Positions 23,936 to 35,574 of a DNA stretch of 64,000 nucleotides are shown one piece after another. Location: NCBI GenBank assembly GCA_001466705.2, contig LATX02000100.1:434001-498000 (forward strand), written 5' to 3'. Position 1 is the stretch's first letter; each line of letters begins with the position of its first letter. The position numbers and the translations under genes are program-made. The DNA comes from Moniliophthora roreri (lineage: Eukaryota > Basidiomycota > Agaricomycetes > Agaricales > Marasmiaceae). The notes below the pieces were generated by a model. That model saw only the letters and a program-made list of their open reading frames with translations, was not told the origin of the DNA and made no database searches.

Positions 23936-24890
23936 CATAATCTCCTTCTCTCATTCCTTAGTTTCCAGTTGAGATATGCCACCTCGGATACCAAGATACG
24001 GTAGAATCGCATTAGTCCTCGATCTAGCTTCCCTCTCCTATTTTTGCACGATGTGGTCCCACATGCTAGAATCGATCCCATGCTGGCTGTTTTCCATTCG
24101 GGTACTCCTTTCCTTTTATTCCATATTCTTTTCACCAATTCCCAGACTTCATTTTGGCCCGTAACCTCGTACTCGAATAGGACGTGTTCTATCGTTTCTG
24201 CTACACCGCACCTATATCATGTCTCCTGATATCCCACCTCGTTCTTCCCATTCCAGTAGTCGCCGATTTTGTACGCATCGTGCATTATCACCCACATGAA
24301 GTATTGGACCTTGGTAAAATTCCATGCATTTGATTGACTTCCAGTGTTGCATCTGTTGGCAGCCGTCCAGTCAGTGCTTGTACAGCATGCCTTGCTCGGT
24401 CTAGTTCATTACTGTTTTTCCTTCGGTTCAGTTTGGAAGGGTCCTTACGCTGGATGGCTCCCATCTTCGCGATGTGGATGGCTTTGGTTGCTGCGCGTTG
24501 TGTCATCGTTTCGAGTTTGGCTCCGGTTATTGTGTATTGTAATAGTACGTCTAAATCTATCTCACCAGTTTCATTTTTATTGATGGCGTTGGTTGCTGCT
24601 TCTTTAGCCAAGTTTGTCCTCTGGGGTTATCTTGTCTTTTAGAACCTGCTGTAAGATTGTTTTGAATTTAACCTTCCTTTCTCGGAGTCTTGATTCCGTA
24701 GCTTTTATCATGTCCGTGTTCTTCATTTCGACGAATCCTTGGTCTTCGTATTTCTGTAAGTTTCTCGTTAGCACATCTACTGCATATTTTGAGTCCAGTC
24801 TAATATCAGGCGGCATATTTTCTGCAGCGCGGTCGAATCCCTGACCTCGACGAAAACGATTCACGGTGGAATTTACTGTCCTATCCTCCC
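23936..24890 (-). pseudogene. Decayed non-LTR retrotransposon 3' end (RNase H plus Cys-rich tail)
   Basis: Three reading frames together spell the C-terminal part of a Tad-like LINE polyprotein, read right to left. Fragments of an RNase H fold come first (IRLDSKYAVDVLTRNLQKYE, ESRLRERKVKFKT, KLAKEAATNAINK). A linker with ALTGRLPTDATLEVN follows. Then come MHDAYKIGDYWNG, YRCGVAETIEHVLFE and SILACGTTS...RFYRILVSEVAYLNWKLR. Damage is clear: a +1 shift at about 24610 (PEDKLG/LAKEAA), another shift near 24305, and a TGA at 24217-24219 replacing an expected Cys of the Cys-rich motif. The reverse transcriptase part is absent, as expected for a 5'-truncated or eroded copy. No target-site duplication was identified. 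Confidence 0.72.
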
Positions 24891-26917
24891 TTCAGCATTG
24901 ATCTAGAGACTCACGCATCAATGTATTTGGTCATTACTGGTCTTGGGCATCAGAAGCCACTTGCACTGGGAGATGATGACTAGGGGAGGGTACAAATAAA
25001 GGAACGAGGCTTAGCGGCTTTGTGAGTCTTGAGCTATCTTCTATTAAATGTTGATACATAGTTTTCTGACAGTCCGCTTTTTCAACTAGACAAGGGCACA
25101 AACCCAGATCCTGTGTTCAAAGTTGATTCAATAGCAGTGGTGACAAATGGGAAAGGACTAATTATATCTCACTGGATGCGAGAAACCAGATGTTAAAGAG
25201 CTTGGAACTGCGGAAGATAGTTGGAGATCTTAGTGCTATCAAAATGCCAGAAGAAATCATCGTCGTAGTAAGCAAAACGATCCGAAAGCGTTACCTGTCT
25301 GCTGAATAGGGCCCGCAGATACCTGGATACACTCCCCCCGTGAATCTACAGCTCTATGTCATGTTAATTGCGCCGTCCGGAAGTTCCTTTTCTTGCGATC
25401 CTCTGAAGTCATTCATTTACTTCCAAAGGACCACACAAGTTAATGGACGTAATTTTGAGCAAGTCAACCTAATTTATGACTATACTTTGAGGACGTATGT
25501 TTTCGGGTGCGATTTCTTGCTGTGGATTTCCAGTTTTGTCTCACGAATTCCACCCTATGACACTGATAGATATTCCCCCGCCTTTCGAATTCTTTGAGCC
25601 TGGTTCTTTGGTTGACATGGGCGAGGATTAAAAATAACACACCAGATTACGACTCCTAGCAAGCCAAGGCGCAGACAATAATCATTCAAGCTGAGGAGGA
25701 CTACACTCAAATTTTCGGGGATAAAGGGACACCTTGCGGAATGTGCCCATAAATACTTACTTGCTCTCCCTCTTTGGGACCTACGTTGTTACCGAATATA
25801 TTTCCTCCGGAATGCATATATGCATCAAAAATACAGAAGCGCGAAACGGATCCCGCTCCCTAGGACTATGCCTGGTGCTGCAATCACTATCCTGCACACT
25901 TCAAATCTCAGGTTCCGCAACAATAAGTTGCTGGGAGATGTAGAAGCAGACATCACATTAATCGATCTCATCTACTTTTACTATACCCCCATGGCAGACT
26001 AGCGCGCCGACTTCATAGCATCGTTGTCAAACGCTGAGTGCTGAGCTATATTCCTGCGGGTATTGCAATCGACCTATTACGTTACTCTTGACTGGAAGTC
26101 AGATCAAGATGCATATGAGGGACAAGTAAGCTTAGCTGTAGGTGGGATGATAATAATATATCCAATCCGCCGAAATCAAATGCGTGTGGCAAGGTGATGT
26201 TAAGAAGGAAGGCGCGTTGTTGTTGCCGAAATACATATCTGTAAGACCGAGTACGATGCTACCCTAGTCTATTCTAGCTATTACTGGTACAGACACAGTT
26301 CTTATCGAGGAGCGGGGTCTAGGAAAGGGATAGTCGATAGCCGCTTTAGCGCCCATCATAGGGTTCCACATGAAATCATTCTTTTTCACTGCCATGAATT
26401 CTTCATTCACTCACCTGGCCATCTAGTGATACTCAATATTTTGGTGTTGATGGGAAGAGAAGCGCATGTGGATTTGATTCCAAATTGGTGTGTCTTTCAA
26501 TCTTGCTTGGTCGAAGTTTCTCCGACCATCGTGCTACATCATCCGCATTCCATCAATTAGACTGAGGGCGCTTTAGTCCCCAGAAATCGTCATGCTTTAT
26601 GCACCTCCAACCATGTGGTGCTCCAATGAACTGCAAATAGCATTCACTCCAAGGCCATGCTTCTCCAATCAGATCCCCGCCAGCAACAATTCAAAGTTCC
26701 TTTAACGATGTGGGGTGTCCCAACGAAACAGAAGATAAAGCAGAGAATGGAAACATATGGTCAGATAGTAATCTGACGTTCCCAATGAGACTGATCAAAG
26801 GTGTAAGTAGAGTAGGAGCCATCGTTGTCTGATGACCATTTCGCGATATAGGACCACTTATAGGATTCTCTCACAAGGTCTCGATACATCGTATCTGCCT
26901 TGTACCCAACGCCCACC
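24891..26917. other. Gene-poor region after the LINE relic
   Basis: About 2 kb with only short ORFs, the longest being 25313-25597 on the plus strand, which matches no family I recognise and lacks splice support. It may hold further unrecognised relics. The chitinase promoter occupies the right end. Confidence 0.45.
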
Positions 26918-28479
26918 ATGAGTTGGCAATATCTTCTAGCCATTTCCACCCTTGTTTCATGGGCTTATGGTGCAAATGTCGCTACAGCATGGTTCGCAAG
27001 CTGGCATGCAAATAGGGGGTTCCCTCTTTCCAGCGTCAGTTGGTCCAAATACACCCAATTGACATATGCCTTTGCGTGAGTCGTCAGCCATGGAGCCTGA
27101 GAGGAAGCTGAAGCCTAGTATCCGATAGCGAAACAACCCCCGATGTGAACACTCTGTCTCTCGCTGTAAACGGAGACGCTTCTGGTGCTGAGCTTTTGCA
27201 TGACTTTGTCGAGGCAGCTCATGCCAACGTAGGTTCCGGGTCGCTTCTGCTATATCATTGGGTGCTAATAAATCGTTTCGTAGGGAGTCAAAGCAGCGGT
27301 TTCGATTGGGGGTTGGACAGGTTCTCGCTGGTGGTCTACTGCTGTCGGTTCAGCGGAGAACCGCACGACGTTTGTGAAAACTCTGACCGATTTTGCTGTT
27401 GAATATGACCTGGACGGGCTGGATTTCGAGTGCGTAAGGGGTCAACCGAATATATTCCCTCGAACTGACCAATTTTTATCTCAGTTGGGAATATCCAGGC
27501 AACCAGGGGATAGGTATGGATAAATCACGACGATGGTTTTGCTTTACCTGATCATCGCGCGGATTCCTTAAGGTTGCAATACTATAGTACCCGAAGACAC
27601 TCAAAACTTCCTTTCCTTTATTCAAGAACTCCGCGAAGATACCATCGGCTCCAAGCTCATTCTCTCTGCCGCAACTGCCACTCGTCCCTTTATAGACGCC
27701 AGCGGAGCTTCGATTGCGGACACCTCGGCCTTTGCCAAGGTTCTCGACTTTATCGCAATCATGAATTACGATATTTGGGGCCCTTGGAGTGCGACCGTTG
27801 GCCCAAATGCCCCACTAGATGACAGTTGCGCGCCTTCAGACGCTCAAGTAGGCTCAGCGGCGTCTGCCGTTAAAGCGTGGACTGCATCAGGTTTCCCAGC
27901 GGAGCAGATTGTACTGGGTGTTGCTTCATATGGTCACTCTTTCCGAGTCAGGCAGAGCGACGCGTTCGAGGACGGCAGTACGGATACGTTGAGAGCTTAT
28001 CCGCCTTTCGATGCTGCTGACCGACCATCGGGTGATGCTTGGGACGACCCTGCGGGTGTGGATGTTTGCGGTGTGCAACAGCTTCCTGGAGGTGAGCCAG
28101 ATACTATTTAATAAAGTGGATCGTTCAAGATCTTAATGTCGTCGCATCAGGTAACTTCAACTTCTGGGGTCTTATCGATGGCGGGTTTCTGGATTCCAGC
28201 GGGAATCCCACACCAGGTACTCCGTTTAGATTTGATTCTTGCAGTCAAACGGTGTGTTTTGGATGCTCTATTTGATAATCAACCACTCATTTTGACCGTT
28301 TTTAGCCATACGTCTACAACACATCCACCGAAATTATGGTTTCCTTCGACAATGCAGATTCCTTCACTGCGAAAGGGAACTTCATCGCGAACATGGGGCT
28401 AGCAGGTTTCGCAATGTGGGAAGCAGGTGGTGATTATGATGATATTTTATTGGACGCCATTCGTGCCTCCACATTCTGA
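26918..28479 (+). CDS. GH18 chitinase, secreted
   Basis: A glycoside hydrolase family 18 enzyme that cleaves beta-1,4-GlcNAc bonds in chitin, acting outside the cell in wall remodelling or nutrition. Exons 26918-27075, 27129-27228, 27284-27429, 27485-27513, 27573-28091, 28151-28251 and 28306-28479 give 408 residues. Signal peptide: MSWQYLLAISTLVSWAYG. Barrel motifs are AAVSIGGWTGSRWWS (the SxGG strand 3 motif) and the catalytic DGLDFDWEYPG at about 130-140 (acid Glu137). The third Asp of the DxxDxDxE motif is created by splicing (GA|T across 27429/27485). IAIMNYDIWGPWS and the C-terminal GFAMWEAGGDYDD complete the fold. No chitin-binding module is present. Confidence 0.95.
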
Positions 28480-28850
28480 TTGTACACTATATCTTCCATT
28501 ACAAGGTGCTTTTTTTCCAGCAGTCCATTTTCACTGTAATGGATACTCCCAGACAGTCTAGAGCCGGATTCGTAAAAAGGGATAGCACCCATCACAGGAC
28601 TTGTGGTCATTTCGAAGGGACGTTACTCATTCCATGGGACGGGATGAGGCAATTGATAGCGTCTCTTGTGAGCGTTTGGTCAGGTTTTCGGGATTTACGA
28701 TCACACACAGAGATTGAATTGTACAGCGAACAAAAGCAGATGGATTACGCGTTATGTTATGTATGTAATGAAATAAACACAAATGTAGGTGCAATATCAT
28801 GAAGTGAAAAAATGTCCGCCCCAAACACTACTCTACACTCCAGAAACCAC
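28480..28850. other. Convergent 3' region chitinase / nucleoporin
   Basis: About 370 nt of non-coding 3' flank; nothing else seen. Confidence 0.6.
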
Positions 28851-31800
28851 CTATTTTGATTGCTGTGAGTCTGCCGTGTTTGTGCGGCTAAAGGAAAAAG
28901 CACTGGTGGCCCCATTGCCTGTTGCAGCATTGTTGGTATTAGATCCAAATGCCGTTGAACCAAACGTGGCTCCACCGAATGGCGAAGGTTGAGCACCTGA
29001 ACCGAAGGAAAAGCTTCCTCCTGCAGCAGGCGCTGACGACGTGGAGGAGGGAGTACCAAAAGAAAAGGGCTTTGTTTCAGCAGCTGGTGTCGTTGATGAT
29101 GAGCCAAATGAAAACGTAGATTTGGGGGCTTCGTTGCCTCCACTCGTCAAACTGCCATTGGAGGCTGCTGGTGCAGCCCCAAATGATAGTTTCGGTCGTT
29201 CGCTGTCAGCCGGTTTTGCCCCAAAGATACTACTTGCACCAGTAGACGTGGTTGAACCACCAAACCCGCTAAATCCTGATGGTGTCGAGGTCGACGCGCC
29301 TGGTGTTGTTGTGCCACCTCCAAATGCACCACCGCCGAATGCTGGTTTCGCGGAAGAGTCCTGGGGTTTAGAACCAAAACCAAACGCGCCGGAAGACGTG
29401 CCGCTCGCCCCACCAAAGATCGAGGGAGGCTGTGCAGCTGTCGATGTCTCCTTGGACGAGATGTCTGTTGCAGGTGGTTTGCTACCGAATATATTGGAAC
29501 CTGATGCAGCGGTGACACCAAAAGGCGAAGGTGTACTAAAGCCGCCGCCACCAAACGCCGACTTGGGTTGTTCATTAGTAGCAGGCTTTGCGTTCCCTTC
29601 TTCCCTATCTTTGAATGTATTGGCACCTCCAAATGCACCAAATATCGGAGCAGCACCGGTTGATGATGCTGCAGGAGTGGACGGAGCTCCAAATGCGCTA
29701 GCAACTGACGTATTTCCTACGAATGCATTGCCATTTGATGTGTTTCCTCCGAATGGTCCAAATGCAGGCCTGGGGGCGTCGGTACCAGTACTGCTAGCGG
29801 TAGCAGCTGGCGCAGCGAAGCCGAATTTGAGTGGACTTGTACCAGTCGTAGGTGCAGCAGCTGTTGTCGCTGTGCTCTCCGCTGGTTTGAATGCGAAAGC
29901 ACCCTGAGGTTTTGGCTCAGTGGCCGAAGATGAGGGAGCCGGCGCAGGAGTGGTGCTGGCAGGAGTAGATGTAGAGGGCCCCGGCGCTGCAGTTGGTTTT
30001 GCAAAGCTAAACTTGAGTGGGGCAGGCGCAGCTGCAACTTCCTGTTTCTGTGCCTGATCCACGTTACTCGAAGATGCAGATGTAGCTGCAGGTGCCGGTG
30101 TGGGTTTGGCAAATGAAAACACCGATGCAGTAGTAACGCCTGTGGGAGCAGTAGTACCTGAGGACTGCAAAGGCTGCACTTGTGGTTTAGAGGATGAATC
30201 GGCAGGCGACATGCGTGACAGCAGTGAGGAATCTCCTGCACTGTCCTTGTTCTGTTCGGCTCCAGCGTTGGTACCTGGTTTTGGAGGAATACCAAAGCTG
30301 AATTTGGGAGTAGTGGTCGAAGTATTTGTAGTAGTCGTAGTGCTGCTGGGCTGACTTGGAGCAGATGAGGGGAAGCCGAGTCCGATCGACGGTTTCGCTG
30401 CCTCTGACGGAGTCGATACTGGTGCAGCAGAGGGAGGCTTTGGGAATGAAAATGATAATGACGGAGTTAAAGCAGCAGTCACTGGAGCTGGGGTAGGAGC
30501 GGAGATAGTAGTAGGGGGGGCAGGAGGACCAAACGAGAACGGTGATTTCGTCGGTGATGAAGTAGGCGCAGCAGGGGCACTGGATGGGGCGGAACTGAGT
30601 GAAAACGAAGGTGTAGATGTCGATGAAGCTGGCGCTGCAGTCTTTGCTTTGTCGTCAGTATTTGACGCTGGTGTTGGTGTAGTACCAAACGACGATTTGG
30701 GTGCAGCTATCGCGCTCGACGTTGCACCAACCAAAGAGAACGACGGGAATGTGCTTTTCGGCGCTTCCTTCTCCTTTGCCTGATCCTCCGGTGGCTTTGT
30801 GAGCGATATCGTCGGAACTGTTAACGCCGGTTCCCTCGCCCTAGCTTCTTTCTCCTTTCGCTCCTTTTCAAGTCTCTCTTCCTCCTCTTTCTTCTTATTG
30901 TTCGCTTCTCTCATTCGCATCATAGCCTTGGCCTCCAAATCCTGTTTCTCCCATTTCGAGTATTGCCTATATCGTCCTAGTCTTGGACTATTCAGACTAT
31001 TCGTACTATCCGCAAGACCAGGGGAAGGCGGAGCGGAATTGGTGTCAACAGTCACTGAACTTCGGAATGATGATGCAATCCGTCCATTCTTTGGGAATGG
31101 GCTAGCTGACTGACCACTTGCAGTAATCAAGCGACCATTGGTAGCAACGCCGTTAGTACCTAACACTTTCCGCGGAGAAGTTTCAAAGGGATTTGCTGGT
31201 TGGGGTGTTGACGGATGGGCAGTCGTCGACTCCCACAAGAGGTGCTTGCCTTTCGTAGGTGGAGGTGTAGACGCCTGTTTTTCATTAGTGTCGACTCATT
31301 GGACTTACTGATACAATCTATGACTTACCGGCGTTTCAGCGGGTGATGTTGTCTGAGAGTCCCTGGAAGACTGATAGAGAATGCCTTGAGCCGCTGCGGT
31401 CTGGTATTCTTCGTCTGTGAGCCATGCTTCCACGTAGACATCGTGCACGGCACTCCGATCCGGATGAACGGAATCCTCAGGCTGGCAAATATATCCTCAG
31501 AAACGAAGCCAATGAGATAAAATAGAGATCGTACCATAATGAACCTTTGTTTTGCCTTCTTCAACAAAGTTTCCCGGAGCCTCTGGCCATTCGGGCCAAT
31601 CTTGTAAGTAACACCGTTGCTCGTCCACTCCTCTCCGATCTTTCGGCCCTTGACTGCACTGCGTACGGGCTGCGAGTCATCCATGGAAACATCACTACCC
31701 TTCTCTTCTTCGCCACGCTGGCTCTTCTTTCCCCGTTTCTTCTTTGAGGAGCGACGGGAGCTCGTACCAAGAGAGTCATCGGTGGTGTCACTCGAGTCAC

Positions 31801-33130
31801 CATTCTCTTCTTCTAAATCTCTGTCCCTCTTTCTGCCACGTAAGGACGAGTTAGCGTCCGACCTTCTCTTATTCCGCCGTTTCCTATGTCTAGATTTCTG
31901 ACCATAGTCTTCCACATCTTGCTCGATGTTCTCGTCATCATCACCGCCAAACGACGAGCCAGCCTCGGCACGATCCCTCTTCTTCCCTCGTGATGACTGA
32001 AGATGGATGAGTTCACCAACATCATCACGTTCCTCGTCAACATCCATCCCGATATCTTCATTAGAGACTTTGCGCTGTCTCTTCCCCCTCTGCCGAGCAT
32101 CGTCCTCGTATCCTCTTTTCGGTCCTCTTGAGATCGACATCCGTCCATTGGGGTACGCATTCTCCCATTCAGGTTCTTCGCCTCCATCTATTAACTCGTC
32201 ACCTTCTACGCGAGTCTTCTTCGGGCCAATCTCTTCGTCGCCGGAATGATCGTACTCTTCACCGCCAAAAGCACGTTTTCTCCGATCATCGTTAATATAA
32301 TTTATATTGTTGCTACTTTTCAGTATGCCCAGGCTCTTCCGGTCGCTTATACGCCGTGAACTCGAAGAAACGGCGGGTGACAGGGGAGTGAGTTCTGTGT
32401 GCGTGTCGAGGGGTGAAGCACTGGTGTTGTATCCATCGGCGAAGGTAACGCGGTTGGAACTGAGATTACGTATCAGAACAGCGGTACTGTATAGCTGAAT
32501 AGATGACGAACGTACTTTGGGCTCAAATGAGAATAAGTGGTCGAAGGAACAGAGGGAATGCTGTCCATTGACATCGGATTATATTGACCGGGAAGCATAG
32601 CTGAAGATCTCGAACTTGAGGCATGCTGCGCAACTGATAAAACATGGTTGAGTCAGGGTTGATCATAACAGGATACGATGCCGGGCGTACCTGGACGATG
32701 TCTAACTTGTTCAGGCAGTGCATTCCGTTGTTCTAATGATGATGAAGCTGATGCAGGCTGCTCTACATGACGCCTCCTCGCCTTCTTCTTGTCCTGCTCC
32801 TCCCGAGCTAACTGTGCAGCCGCGTATGCTACGTTGAACGGTCGATGGTCATTGTCCGGTATTCCGTACTTTCTTCGCATGGAACTAGAGCATTTTTGAT
32901 CAGAACCTGCTTTAAGCCAGAAAGATGTGGTAGACATACAGCTTGTATTCCTTTTCCCGCCATCTCCAAAAAAGATCCCAAAGCCGAACAAGAACGATAT
33001 AAAACACTAGAGAAAATCCAAGAATAAGGGCAAACTTGACAGGGAAAGAGAGGCCGGACCAGGAGCCTGCTCTTTTGGGTCCAATGGGCAGAGTTTCAGC
33101 CCCCAGAATGTCCGCGTACTGGTCTGCCAT
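28851..33130 (-). CDS. Membrane-anchored FG-repeat nucleoporin, POM121-like architecture
   Basis: Six exons in phase (32940-33130, 32691-32884, 32516-32633, 31535-32459, 31329-31481, 28851-31274) join into 1334 residues. Residues about 31-50 form one hydrophobic helix (KFALILGFSLVFYIVLVRLW) followed by basic WRWREKEYKL, a membrane anchor. Residues about 170-475 are highly charged with many basic clusters that look like nuclear localisation signals (KRGYEDDARQRGKRQRK, KSRHRKRRNKRR, SSKKKRGKKS), ending in a short conserved-looking block (SNGVTYKIGPNGQRLRE). Residues about 600-1334 are Ser/Thr/Ala-rich with dozens of FG dipeptides (FSFG, FGFG, SAFG, PFG). The likely site is the nuclear pore membrane. 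The anchor-plus-NLS-plus-FG order is that of vertebrate POM121. Homology as opposed to convergence is not shown. A coiled basic stretch (REANNKKKEEEERLEKERKE) precedes the repeats. Confidence 0.8.
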
Positions 33131-33885
33131 CCCTTGATCCTGAAAGTCGGAACGAAAACTACAAAGTCTGCACGTGTCACAATTAGGCGCAGTGACATTG
33201 TGGGAAACTATCACGTGGCAAGTCTTGAAGAAAATTTACGCCGCCGAATAATGACTTTTTGTCTTTTTGTCTCTTTCAGTCCAGCCTGTCCAGGCTAGTC
33301 CAGCTCCTACCTCAATCGACACTGTGAATGCAATTTCCCTGACTCTTTTGGCTGTACAATCAGTGCATTGCTTTCCGCGGCCTTATTGTCCTAACTTATC
33401 TGGTTTCTTCAGTTTCCCCACTCGTCAATGCCTAGGAACATGGCTCACAGTGCCTTCGTTACCTCTACTGTCCTGTGGAAGATTGATTCGTGTTTGATCC
33501 ACACTTGAATCACCAGCTTGTATCGGCTGTGTCGTGGTTATTCGAGTACTAAGTCGAGCGAACATCATGTACACATCATGTACTTTTACTGTAGAAAATA
33601 TACGAATTTCCTCTTACTCAGAGTCAGTGTCCGTCGCCATCGCATGTTCAGTTCTATTGCAGTCAGGGTAACACTGCCCTGAGTAATACCTGATACCGCT
33701 ATGCCCAGCGTGATACGTTAAGGCATTTGCCTATGCCCAGCGGTCGCGTGGGAACTGATCCCATGTTTAAAAATTGACAGATCTTTCGACCCGAAAACGG
33801 TTCGTGTTCTTGTCCTCCATTCCCTTGCAATCTTGAAGTCCCGCACTTCTTTCTATTCTTCCTCTTCCATCCGCTTTATTAAATC
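33131..33885. promoter_or_regulatory. Divergent intergenic region nucleoporin / CYB5
   Basis: About 750 bp of shared promoter DNA with no ORF support. A 12-nt direct repeat CTATGCCCAGCG occurs at 33700-33711 and 33732-33743, about 145-185 nt upstream of the CYB5 start. Confidence 0.5.
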
Positions 33886-34648
33886 ATGTCCAAAGTCGTC
33901 AAGTACGAGGAACTTCAGCAGAACAGTACCAAGGACAAGCTTTGGGTCTTGATTAGCGGCAAAGGTACTGTATTCGACCAATCAAATCTCGTCCTTTTGT
34001 CTGACAGCGCAACCTCGACAGTCTACGATGTCACCAAGTTCATTGACGAGGTATATACCTAGTCGTCTGAAATATTTAGGCTGGCATCTTATCTTGTTAA
34101 CGCAGCATCCTGGAGGCGACGAGGTTATCCTAGCTGAGGCTGGTGGTACGTGGCCGAACCAAGCTTATCTCTGAACCTTTTTTCACCTGTTATTTGGACA
34201 GCTCGCGACGCGACGGAGGCTTTCGAGGATGTCGGCCACTCCGATGAGGCTCGCGCCCTTCTCCCCGGCATGTTGGTTGGTGACTTTGATGAAGAGAACG
34301 ACGTACGTGTTCTCGCCGTATTTCTTGTAGGACTGGTTCTGACTGCTATCACAGAAAGTTGAAAGGCGAGACCCAGGCCGTTCAGTGCAAGCAGCCAGGG
34401 TCGCCAACGCAGTACAAACAGGATCCAAGTACGTTTCTCCCGTCACCCGTGCTGCGTCATCCATTCTGACTATAACACATTCTCTTTCTCACACTCACAC
34501 TCACACTCATTCTACTTGTCTCGACCCCTACTCTCTTTCATACTTATATCCATCATATATGGCATTGTTCAACAGCATGATGTACTTTGTCCCTCTCAGT
34601 CTCCTTGGTGCCTACTTCGCCTGGAGATATTACAGCGGCTCCGCTTAA
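33886..34648 (+). CDS. CYB5: Cytochrome b5, tail-anchored
   Basis: A small ER heme protein that passes electrons to desaturases, hydroxylases and P450s. Exons 33886-33964, 34022-34050, 34106-34145, 34202-34302, 34355-34428 and 34576-34648 give 131 residues. The heme-binding core shows [19 protein letters not shown] (axial His37) and [14 protein letters not shown] (second axial His about 62). The C-terminal exon supplies a membrane anchor ([19 protein letters not shown]) with a short lumenal tail, as in tail-anchored Cyb5. The 147-nt last intron (34429-34575) is long for this window and contains a CACACT-type repeat. Confidence 0.97.
34488..34510. repeat. (CACACT)n short tandem repeat in CYB5 intron
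   Basis: Three to four tandem copies of a CACACT-like hexamer within the last CYB5 intron. Confidence 0.7.
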
Positions 34649-35574
34649 AATGTGTCTAGACTGGAGGCTATCCCACGACATCATCCCTAATATCATAAGC
34701 ACCATTTGTTTCTTCCTCTCATCCGGAGGCCGAATCCGAATCTGCTTACGACGTCGTACGATTTATAGAGTGGAGGGCGCAGTAAGTAAATTAATTACCG
34801 CTGTTGGGTGAGATAGATATGTGTTGTTTTCTGGTGTTGCGTAGTTGCAATTGTATACCGTATTTCTAGCTACATATTGCTTTGGAACTCTTTGCTGTAA
34901 TGACTTCCATGGCTCCTGGAAGGTTTTCCCAATAGTCCAGCTGATACTCCTTGTTTGTCGACCTTGACCTTCGTTCCGAGCATTCACTGTCGACATGTGA
35001 TAATTCCTTCGGCTCTCACTGCTCAGCCTAGATGACATTCTTCAGTAAATGTTGATCCACTTGCCGAAGGAACGCCATGGTCAGCGTCCATCACAACGTG
35101 TTCTTCCCGAATTCCTCTCCAGGGTAAAGGCACCGCAACCCGATATCAGCATATACGCCACGTCAGCCCGGTTCTCAAGTTGTTCTCAAGCGCATCCATT
35201 TTGCGCCGGGAACTCTTTCCGCTGGTTGTCGCCCCTACGCGTCCGACGCTTTGCGGAAATGGTACAGTGCTGTCATGTCTCATTTGACCGCGGCCGAAGG
35301 CGATTATACTTATGCATAATACAAGGATAACATAAACGTAGATTTTCAAGCATTCAGTATCCAGTACATGATAGCAATGAGACAGAACAACATAACAGAA
35401 CAATTATCGAAAACAAGAAAATAGACGGAACGAAAACATAGCGAGTATACCAAAGCAATCAATATAGATGTCCAGCATTCATCCTATAGATTTCAAAATA
35501 TCCTGCTCTTCCGCAACCATTTTATCATCCTCCTAGAACTACACAGCCTCTGCACACTGAGGCTGGCGCCAATC
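34649..35574. other. Intergenic region, no gene seen
   Basis: About 0.9 kb between the 3' ends of CYB5 and the RNase III gene. It is A-rich toward 35400-35470 and has no supported ORF. Confidence 0.55.

Noticed and set aside
25313..25597. Possible plus-strand gene in the gene-poor region
   Set aside because: The frame is short, lacks a good start, flanking exons or any recognisable motif. I kept it only as unannotated intergenic DNA.
27421..27432. Chitinase with altered catalytic motif (DxxDxExE)
   Set aside because: Reading through the exon end suggests Glu, but the correct donor GA|GTGCGT joined to T|TGG restores the canonical Asp.
29041..29907. 288-codon plus-strand ORF opposite the FG nucleoporin
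   Set aside because: It is a mirror of low-complexity FG/Ser/Ala codons on the minus strand. Its Pro/Asn/Val-rich translation has no domain, start context or splice pattern.
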